Assembly: GCA_937926205.1 (NCBI GenBank)
Contig: CALEYL010000077.1
Span: 47,255 to 111,254 of the forward strand
Source: an uncultured Saprospiraceae bacterium
Lineage (GTDB): Bacteria; Bacteroidota; Bacteroidia; Chitinophagales; Saprospiraceae
Reading direction: 5' to 3'
DNA length: 64,000 nucleotides
Shown here: positions 1 through 6,296 of the stretch, piece by piece
Numbering within the stretch: the stretch's first letter is position 1
Layout of the letters: every line of letters begins with the position of its first letter
The notes under the pieces: generated by a model
What the model was told of the DNA's origin: nothing
Databases searched by the model: none
The model's input: only the letters and a program-made list of their open reading frames with translations
Program-made: the position numbers and the translations under genes

Positions 1-117
1 GCTTCGCTTCTAACTTTTCCCTATCACCACTTTCAGGGATTTCAAGACGCCGGTTTCAAAACATGGTTCGCGTTCTTACTGGATGTTGATTGATTCTTCA
101 GTCTAACCCTCCCTGTT

Positions 118-1503
118 ATGGCAACAAAAAACCAATGCTTTCAGGTCATGCTGAAAAGCCTTGTCCCCCAACGGGCAACTGATTTGTATCGGGTGATTGC
201 AGATCAATTGTCCCCTTTTCACATCGAATGTACTTTAGAAAACCAGTTAACAGGAGAGGCGCCGATCCTCTTCTTACTCGATACGGATGCTGCTGAAGAG
301 CAGGAACAGGTGATGCTTCGGGAAATGATCGAACAAGAGCGGCGTGTGATAGCCATTCACGCAGCGGAAAAGAAGCTGCCATTTTATAAGATTTGGCACC
401 TGGTCAGCATGGGGGTTGAGGATGTTTTGTGCTTCCGCAATCCTGCGCAATTCGGACAGCTGATAAAATCGAGGCTGGAGCGCTGGACGGTAGTTGATCG
501 AATGCTGCATTCAGATCGGGTAAAGCAGACCTTGATTGGCAGTTGCCCCAAGTGGCGGACAACGCTCCGGCAAATCATAGAAATGGCCTGTTTTTCTGAT
601 GCCCCTGTCCTTGTTCTCGGAGAAAGCGGCACCGGGAAGGAACTGGCCGCCCAGCTTATTCATGACCTGGATCCCAGGCGTGATAAACAAGCCCTGGTGA
701 TATTAGACTGCACCACCATCGTTCCGGAGTTGTCGGGCAGCGAGTTTTTTGGCCATGAAAAAGGGGCATTTACCAATGCCATTGCCAACCGTGACGGGGC
801 TTTTACATTGGCAGACCGCGGGACTTTGTTCCTGGATGAAGTCGGGGAATTGCCCATGCGACTACAGGCGGAGTTGCTTCGGGTTAGTCAGGAAGGCCGT
901 TACAAAAGGGTTGGGAGCAATATCTGGAGACAGGCTCAGTTCCGTCTCGTTTGTGCAACAAACAGAAACCTGGAACAGGAAATTGAACAGGGCCATTTCA
1001 GGCAAGACCTGTATTATCGACTCAGCACTTGTGTCGTACGCCTGCCACCCTTGCGCGAACGCCGCCTCGATATCCCTGAATTGGCTGCTCATTTTATGTC
1101 GAAGCTGTTCAAAACGGAAACTCCGCCTTCCGTTGACCCCGAAGTCATGAGCTTTTTGATGACCCACGAATATCCCGGCAATGTGCGGCAATTGCGCCAA
1201 ATCATCACCCGTATGGCTTACCGCCATACCGGAAGCGGACCTTTAACGATTGGCGATATTCCCCCCGCCGATCGTCAGAGCATGTCTTTTACAGAACATA
1301 CCTGGCAGGAAAATGGGTTCAAAGACGCCATTCGCCATGCCATTGCTGATGGCATAGGCCTGAAAGAAATCAAGCGCATTGCCTCTGATGTGGCAATGGA
1401 TATTGCCATCGAAGATGCTGCCGGAAATCTGCAGGAGGCTGCCCGGCTGCTGGAGGTATCGGATCGTTTGGTGCAGGGATATTTGGCGGAAAAGAGAGGG
1501 TAG
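118..1503 (+). CDS. Sigma-54-interacting AAA+ transcriptional regulator (NtrC-like) with degenerate receiver-like N-terminus
   Basis: Predicted bacterial enhancer-binding protein of 461 aa that would remodel RNA polymerase-sigma54 by ATP hydrolysis. Visible: an N-terminal ~125-aa region with a receiver-like strand pattern (ILFLLDTDAAEE) but no convincing phospho-acceptor motif; a central AAA+ domain with Walker A GESGTGKE at 168-175, a sigma54-contact loop reading GAFTNA at 216-221 instead of GAFTGA, Walker B GTLFLDEVGEL, and the RLPPLRERRLDIPEL and YPGNVRQL motifs; a Fis-like C-terminal helix-turn-helix (NLQEAARLLEVSDRLVQGYL). The family assignment is firm. Asn in place of the second Gly of the loop is unusual and could alter sigma54 dependence. 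It stands alone on the plus strand, convergent with the operon to its right, so its targets cannot be read from context. Confidence 0.9.
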   Translation: MATKNQCFQVMLKSLVPQRATDLYRVIADQLSPFHIECTLENQLTGEAPILFLLDTDAAEEQEQVMLREMIEQERRVIAIHAAEKKLPFYKIWHLVSMGVEDVLCFRNPAQFGQLIKSRLERWTVVDRMLHSDRVKQTLIGSCPKWRTTLRQIIEMACFSDAPVLVLGESGTGKELAAQLIHDLDPRRDKQALVILDCTTIVPELSGSEFFGHEKGAFTNAIANRDGAFTLADRGTLFLDEVGELPMRLQAELLRVSQEGRYKRVGSNIWRQAQFRLVCATNRNLEQEIEQGHFRQDLYYRLSTCVVRLPPLRERRLDIPELAAHFMSKLFKTETPPSVDPEVMSFLMTHEYPGNVRQLRQIITRMAYRHTGSGPLTIGDIPPADRQSMSFTEHTWQENGFKDAIRHAIADGIGLKEIKRIASDVAMDIAIEDAAGNLQEAARLLEVSDRLVQGYLAEKRG

Positions 1504-1516
1504 GGTTTCTGTGTTG

Positions 1517-2101
1517 TTATACTTCGAGATAGGGGTTAAGCACTTCTTCAGTGTGCTTTTTGATGTTTTCCTTTTCCTGCTCTATGTTAATTATTGCTAC
1601 TAATGTCTCATTGTTGAACTTATTGGCTTTTTCGTAAAATTGTGTCAACAGGTTATCAATTTCTGAAATTCTGGCTGCTGCTCTGGATTTGATTTTTGAA
1701 ATAACCCGCTTATTCCCAATGATTTCCACCGGCGAAGGTTCTTTAAAAAAAACTTTCCCGGCATGGTGGTGAAAGTTGGACCCCTGAGTATAGCGTTTCA
1801 ACAATTGGACAAACAAAGCATAATCACCTTCCATGGGCACCGTATACAGCGCAAAATAAACGATTTGTCCTCTGGGAGAACCATTTGAAATTTCTTGTGC
1901 CGAAACGGATTCCTGACCTATGGTTACTTGCGTTTCGCTGCATATTAACATAGGCGCCTGAATGCTGAATTCTTTCGATAGTTTGTCTAAGATTTCTTCG
2001 ATTTCAGGCGAATTGTTGTCGAGTTGTGCAATTTTAGCGCGCAATTGGGAAAGGATTGCATGTTTTACCTCTTCGAAGACCTGTTCTACCGGGTTTTCCA
2101 T
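1517..2101 (-). CDS. Hypothetical protein, last gene of the minus-strand operon
   Basis: A 194-aa protein I do not recognise. It has no signal peptide or membrane segment. The N-terminal third is helical and charged (EQVFEEVKHAILSQL), the middle looks like mixed alpha/beta (GQIVYFALYTVPMEGDYALFVQLLKRY), and the C-terminal third is a long charged helical stretch, possibly coiled coil. It lies 72 bp downstream of the murein endopeptidase gene on the same strand and converges on the sigma-54 regulator, so it is probably the distal operon gene. An accessory or self-protection role next to a cell-wall hydrolase is possible, but nothing in the sequence shows this. Confidence 0.7.
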   Translation of the reverse strand: MENPVEQVFEEVKHAILSQLRAKIAQLDNNSPEIEEILDKLSKEFSIQAPMLICSETQVTIGQESVSAQEISNGSPRGQIVYFALYTVPMEGDYALFVQLLKRYTQGSNFHHHAGKVFFKEPSPVEIIGNKRVISKIKSRAAARISEIDNLLTQFYEKANKFNNETLVAIINIEQEKENIKKHTEEVLNPYLEV

Positions 2102-2173
2102 ATTTCAGATGGTTTATTTAAATGTGACAGCTACCAATCGGGTCTCTACTAAAGTATTGCGATGTAGTGCCCA

Positions 2174-3130
2174 TCAAGAACACTTGTACATGTCTTTTTG
2201 AGAAGATCCTTCAAGAGATGCATATCTCGCTTTATAACCAGGGGGCAAGCAAAAACGGACATGTAAATGATTGTCGTGGTTTGGCCAGCGACTGGCAGGA
2301 ATGCGTTTGTCGTTAAAAAGGATCAGCCGGACTTTTAGTACAGGATTTGCTTTTATGATGTCGTAAAGCCTGCGGGTAAGGGCATTTGAATAATGTGACT
2401 GATAGATATCTGTTTTATTTTCTGAGCCGTCATTCCTCATCGGACGGATGTCTACATCCAACCCAAGTTGATGGCTCACATGGCCCGATGTTTTTCCACC
2501 GCCGTATTTGCTGAGGTCGCCAATTCCAATACGGGGGCCACCTGGAAATTCCCAAAACCACGCCCTTGCAATCTGCTTCAGAGCTTCAACGGTTTCGGGC
2601 AACCCATATCGGTGTGCTTCTTTACCATAACAATAAAAACCCAACCCTTCCTTTGGCATTAATACCCGGATACCGGGATGGGTACCGGATCCCGAATAAG
2701 AAGGTGTAGCAGGTTTGATGCCGAGCATGCTTGACATTAAACCCCAGGTGTTTTTACCGAGCATTCCGTCTGAAGTCAATCCATTTCTTGCCTGCCAACT
2801 TGCAAGCGCTTTGGCAAAACCTTCCTCGTCAGGGGAATAATTGAGCTTAAGAAATTGGGAAACAATGCGATCAAAATATTTGCCCCAACCCAGCAGTTCT
2901 TTGTGTTTCCGGTTGAATTTGACCGCACTCCGGAGGGAGTGGCCACTTAGTTCCAGGAGTAGCTCGTCGAGGTAATAATCGTCTTTAAAATCATTCATCT
3001 GACAATGAGAGCAACTACAACCGGGAGGATGCGTTATTGCCCCGCTTTTGCAGTTGTTACAGCTACATCCCTGTGCATGAAGAGCAGGCGTATTGCCTAC
3101 TTCCAAAATATGATCTAGCAAAGTTTTCAT
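2174..3130 (-). CDS. MepA-like (M74/LAS family) murein endopeptidase with Cys-motif N-terminal tag and peptidoglycan-binding domain
   Basis: Predicted zinc endopeptidase that cuts peptide cross-links of peptidoglycan. The 318 residues read as a short leader MKTLLDHIL; two Cys motifs, GCSCNNCK at 21-28 and GCSCSHCQ at 37-44; a PG_binding_1-like region at about 100-137 (FAKALASWQARNGLTSDGMLG); and a catalytic domain at about 150-300. LAS-family zinc ligands are visible: SGHVSHQLGLDVD gives H220 and D227, and HDNHLHVRF at 285-293 supplies the HxH. This matches the MepA signature GHASHQ...GLDxD plus HDxHxHVR. There is no classical signal peptide; the Cys-rich segment stands where one would be. 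The leader is shared with the 44-aa peptide just upstream and the Cys motifs with the 341-aa protein at 4169. The enzyme class is well supported; the meaning of the tag is inference. Confidence 0.87.
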   Translation of the reverse strand: MKTLLDHILEVGNTPALHAQGCSCNNCKSGAITHPPGCSCSHCQMNDFKDDYYLDELLLELSGHSLRSAVKFNRKHKELLGWGKYFDRIVSQFLKLNYSPDEEGFAKALASWQARNGLTSDGMLGKNTWGLMSSMLGIKPATPSYSGSGTHPGIRVLMPKEGLGFYCYGKEAHRYGLPETVEALKQIARAWFWEFPGGPRIGIGDLSKYGGGKTSGHVSHQLGLDVDIRPMRNDGSENKTDIYQSHYSNALTRRLYDIIKANPVLKVRLILFNDKRIPASRWPNHDNHLHVRFCLPPGYKARYASLEGSSQKDMYKCS

Positions 3131-3152
3131 GATAAAAAAATATAAGCCGGCG

Positions 3153-3287
3153 CTAAAAACCGGTTAGGTTAAAAAAGAGACCGAAGTCTATGTTTTTTCC
3201 GGAACAGGAAGGGCAGCCACAACTACAGGAATGCGCATCTTCAAGAGTAGATTTCGGCATTAAAATTTCATCAAGTAAAGTTCTCAT
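3153..3287 (-). CDS. 44-aa Cys-rich peptide with the same leader as the downstream endopeptidase
   Basis: Small ORF found by reading the gap between the amidohydrolase and endopeptidase genes. The product begins MRTLLDEIL and carries HSCSCGCPSC at 19-28, then a short hydrophobic end (IDFGLFFNLTGF) before TAG. The next gene's product begins MKTLLDHIL and also reaches a CSC motif about 20 residues in, so this looks like a free-standing copy of that N-terminal tag. It sits 50 bp after the amidohydrolase stop and 22 bp before the endopeptidase start, in the same direction. It could be a secreted peptide, a metal-binding or processed-peptide precursor, or a truncated paralogue. Shared start sequence and motif spacing are the evidence that it is coding. 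Confidence 0.62.
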   Translation of the reverse strand: MRTLLDEILMPKSTLEDAHSCSCGCPSCSGKNIDFGLFFNLTGF

Positions 3288-3337
3288 GGTTAATAATGCT
3301 TACCCAACCCAATGGTCGGAAAATGAACAAATAAATG

Positions 3338-4165
3338 TTAAACAACGACCCCATCCTGCAGCCAGGGATCTTGTGTATTCCTTTTTGCCAGGAGAGGCGC
3401 AATTGGCAAAGTATTGGTTTTCAAAGGATCCTGACGCACGTTTGAAGTCAGTCGCAAAAAATTCCCGCTCAGAACGAGGGCTTCTTCTTCCGGTGGAAGG
3501 TGCAGGGCGTATACTTTTTCCAGCTCTACGCCAGGGTGTAGCCAGGGGCCATCGGATCCAAACAATACTTTGTGCGCCCCGGCGCGTTGAACAGCCATTT
3601 CCAGCAAGTCGAAGCGCCGGATTCCGGAAGTATCGGTAAAGACATTCGGGTGGCGTTCCAGCATGGGAATCAGGTTGAGCTGCGCTTTCCAGTCGTCGGC
3701 AAAACTGCCCAGATGCGGAATGATAAAATTGACATCCGGGTATTCTGTGGCGACCAATTCCACCGTCGAGACTTCTCCGGTGGGGTCGTACAAAACCGGT
3801 ATTCTGAATGCCCGGGCTGTTTCGCATATTTCCCTTGAAATACGCGCATCATGGCGATGAACCTTGATGCCGCAGAAATGGAATACCTGCACGGCCTTTT
3901 TAACCATCTCAAATACCCGGCCGGCGTCGCGGTCTGCGTGGATAAACGCAAATCCGGAAAATTGATCCGGATATTTGTTTACAAGGCTGGCCACAATGGC
4001 ATTTGCGCGGGCGTAATCGCTGTGAAAAGCAGCGAATAAATTGGTCTGATGGATCCCTGCTTCTTTTGACCAACGCATGAATTTGTTCAGATCAGCCCGG
4101 GTGTCCCAGGGGCCGACCAGCCCGTCTCCGGGTCCGTAGTGGCAATGACAGTCAATGATGCGCAT
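3338..4165 (-). CDS. Amidohydrolase-superfamily protein (amidohydrolase 2-like TIM barrel)
   Basis: A 275-aa protein of the metal-dependent hydrolase superfamily (ACMSD/amidohydro_2 type). The strand-1 metal motif is intact (DCHCHYG, H7 and H9), and GIKVH at 99-103, IIPHLG with H151 and FGSDGPW with D205 match later barrel strands. Where relatives often show a VLxH-type motif, this protein reads PVLYDPTG (125-130), so one usual ligand position appears changed; metal content and substrate cannot be predicted. No signal peptide. The start lies 3 bp after the stop of the 341-aa gene, so the two are almost certainly co-translated. A catabolic enzyme between Cys-tagged effector-like genes is odd; it may act on a tailoring or maturation step of the operon's products, but that is speculation. 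Confidence 0.83.
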   Translation of the reverse strand: MRIIDCHCHYGPGDGLVGPWDTRADLNKFMRWSKEAGIHQTNLFAAFHSDYARANAIVASLVNKYPDQFSGFAFIHADRDAGRVFEMVKKAVQVFHFCGIKVHRHDARISREICETARAFRIPVLYDPTGEVSTVELVATEYPDVNFIIPHLGSFADDWKAQLNLIPMLERHPNVFTDTSGIRRFDLLEMAVQRAGAHKVLFGSDGPWLHPGVELEKVYALHLPPEEEALVLSGNFLRLTSNVRQDPLKTNTLPIAPLLAKRNTQDPWLQDGVVV

Positions 4166-4168
4166 GGT

Positions 4169-5194
4169 TCAGGAAATGGATTCATTGCGTAAAGAACAGG
4201 AATCAGGGCAACCCGACCACATCAAAACCTGCACAAGCACCTGCACGCCGCTGGTTTTCGTGCGCAAATGTTGCGCAACCTGTTTCGCGGCGGCTTTGAT
4301 CGCCACACAATCTTTTTCCTGACCCCTGAAGTCAAGCACCACGCTTTGGTAGCGGCCTTGTGGGGCAATTTTGCCGCGTTCTGTGATTTGTTGGGTTAAC
4401 TTGTGCAGCATACTCCCCATATGTTGCAGGCTGGGGCGCTTTATTTCGATCAGTTCGAGCTCCTGTTTGCTTCTCAATGCCATGTTGCGCTGGGCGCGAA
4501 CCGGTAGAATCAGGTCAGGAACAGTGCTTCCGCTTACTCTTCCTGGTTGCCGGACACCTTTGCTGAATGCCTGTTGACTGTTTTGGCGTGGAAAGCGCGA
4601 AGCATATTGTTGTTTTACATCCTCCTCTGATTGACGCCAATGGTGTGGCTTTCTGCAATTTTTGATGTTGTCGATGATGCGGCTGATGCGCATTTGCCAG
4701 CGTTGATTGCCTTTGTATAAATTGCGACGGCTTTGCCATTGGAGGATCATGCGTTCCCGTTCTTTTGGGCCGAAATACACATATACGATTCTGGGGCTTC
4801 CGACTTCCATTTCAGAAGCAACCGGGGCGGTATCAAAAAACCTCTTGATCGAAGGAATCGCCGAAACAGGGTGCTCTCCGGCGCTAACCATTTGTAATAC
4901 AGGTATTTCTTCGAGTATTTCCAGGTTTTTTTCCGACCAGCCGTGTCTGGCATTGCGTCGCTGCCGCCAATGGGCGTGAGCGTAGGCATGCTCCTGCTCA
5001 AATTCGTCCTCCTGCTTTGATCGGCAATGTGCACATGGGCATGGGGCAGCTGCGGTAAGGGGTTCGAGCCGTTGCCTGCGCCTTTCTTTCCAGTTTGCAT
5101 AAGGATTAGAAGCCATGGCTGCCTTTCTTTTGCAGGCGCTGCAGTTGCACCCGGGCGAATGCAGGTTATCGTTGTGCGAATTTCCGGTTTGCAT
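4169..5194 (-). CDS. Cys-motif-tagged protein with PD-(D/E)xK-like nuclease signature
   Basis: 341 aa, family not recognised as a whole. Residues 12-22 read HSPGCNCSACK and 51-57 PCPCAHC, matching the CxCxxC motifs of the endopeptidase and small peptide downstream. A basic and helical middle follows. The C-terminal part has PDLIL (P226-D227) on one strand and ELELIEIKRPS (E250, K252) on the next, then a helix with LTQQI and a hydrophobic strand YQSVVLDFRG. This order resembles the PD...ExK core of restriction-endonuclease-fold enzymes, including REase-fold toxins. The gene overlaps the PLP-enzyme gene by 29 bp and precedes the amidohydrolase by 3 bp. The nuclease call rests on motif order only; an alternative is an uncharacterised structural or cargo protein. 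Confidence 0.6.
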   Translation of the reverse strand: MQTGNSHNDNLHSPGCNCSACKRKAAMASNPYANWKERRRQRLEPLTAAAPCPCAHCRSKQEDEFEQEHAYAHAHWRQRRNARHGWSEKNLEILEEIPVLQMVSAGEHPVSAIPSIKRFFDTAPVASEMEVGSPRIVYVYFGPKERERMILQWQSRRNLYKGNQRWQMRISRIIDNIKNCRKPHHWRQSEEDVKQQYASRFPRQNSQQAFSKGVRQPGRVSGSTVPDLILPVRAQRNMALRSKQELELIEIKRPSLQHMGSMLHKLTQQITERGKIAPQGRYQSVVLDFRGQEKDCVAIKAAAKQVAQHLRTKTSGVQVLVQVLMWSGCPDSCSLRNESIS

Positions 5195-6296
5195 CTCCTG
5201 AATCGTTTAGTAGTTGATAAGTTGATATGCGGCGATTGTTTTTAAGGCACACCACAAAGGTGTTGCAGGCGTTCAGAATCTGTTCTCTGGAATGCCCTGC
5301 CCTCAACAGCCAGCAGAGTTTTGGCGTTTTGCTGTGGCCCATTACCGGCACGGTCCCGATGCCCTTAGCCCACAAGGCGCTGTGCAGTTGTCTTACCTGA
5401 TTTTCGTTCAGTCCAACAACCGTTTGCACCGGGAAAAATCCGCCTTTTGTGGCGATGCCTGCCCGGGACAAACTGCTTTTAAACAGGCGGATGTTTTCCA
5501 GCAACTTTCGCCGCAAATCGCCGCCATTACCTGCATTTTGCAGCAGTGCCTGTTTCCCCGCAGCCAGCGATGCCGCCGAAGGCGGACTTGCATGCACACG
5601 GGTTTCACTGCGCATCCTGAAAGCATTTACCTGGCGGGTCGAACCGCTTAAAATGGCCATAGGCACGCCAAATGCTTTGGCTAAAGAGGAAATGGCGATT
5701 ACTTGATTGCTGCTAATATTTAAAAACGGCAACAAGCCGCCTCCACCATAGCCATAAGGCATTGTTGTCGTGGGGTTTCGCCCCAGCACACCCAGCGCTT
5801 GCGTATCGTCGATCACGAGCAGGCCGTTGCCGGGTTCAATCAGTTCAAGATATTCGCCTAAAGGAGCGGCCTTTCCGCAAAATGGACACCAGCCATCCGA
5901 AACGATAACAGGTCGTTGTCCAGCGCCAAGATGGGCTCTCAGAAGGCGCCGCAAATCCGTCGGGCTTTGGTGCCGAAACCGAATACAACGAACGCCTTTT
6001 CCCGCCGCCCGTTCTACTCCCCAGGCTCCAACCCGGTAGTTGTGTTCATCGATAAAGATGACCGTGTTCCTTTCAGGTAATCCGCCAAACCAATCCCAAA
6101 ACAGATGAAGGGTAGAAGGGGCGACAACACCGTCTTCCAATCCTTGTAAACGGGCGAATGATTTGCCTAAAGCAACCGCATCCGGCGCTTCTTTAAAGGA
6201 GGCGGGAACCCCGGAAGTGAGTGCATCCCACCCCCGGAGTTCGCCGCTGCCTTGTCTGATGCCCAGATAGAGCGAGGTACTGAAGTCTGTTCTCAT
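5166..6296 (-). CDS. BioF-like PLP-dependent enzyme (fold type I, alpha-oxoamine synthase-like)
   Basis: 376 aa, related to the 8-amino-7-oxononanoate synthase/aminotransferase class I/II group. The PLP-ring Asp lies in LLVIDDTQALGVLG (D163) and the Schiff-base Lys in SSLAKAFGVP (K207); SGS at 217-219 closes the pocket as in the family. In BioF and relatives the motif is usually DExHSxG; here Gln166 replaces the His. An unusual WCPFCG (Cys137, Cys140) lies near the substrate loop, so a metal or disulfide is possible. The start overlaps the 769-aa gene by 4 bp (ATGA), indicating translational coupling. No biotin or lipid-synthesis genes are nearby, so a dedicated tailoring role in this operon is more likely than housekeeping; the substrate is unknown. 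Confidence 0.8.
   Translation of the reverse strand: MRTDFSTSLYLGIRQGSGELRGWDALTSGVPASFKEAPDAVALGKSFARLQGLEDGVVAPSTLHLFWDWFGGLPERNTVIFIDEHNYRVGAWGVERAAGKGVRCIRFRHQSPTDLRRLLRAHLGAGQRPVIVSDGWCPFCGKAAPLGEYLELIEPGNGLLVIDDTQALGVLGRNPTTTMPYGYGGGGLLPFLNISSNQVIAISSLAKAFGVPMAILSGSTRQVNAFRMRSETRVHASPPSAASLAAGKQALLQNAGNGGDLRRKLLENIRLFKSSLSRAGIATKGGFFPVQTVVGLNENQVRQLHSALWAKGIGTVPVMGHSKTPKLCWLLRAGHSREQILNACNTFVVCLKNNRRISTYQLLNDSGDANRKFAQR

Noticed and set aside
1..117. Possible end of a gene at the left edge
   Set aside because: Too short to show a frame with any recognisable product.
3190..3639. Plus-strand frame of 149 codons
   Set aside because: Antisense to the amidohydrolase and to the 44-aa peptide gene, both of which have recognisable motifs in the opposite direction.
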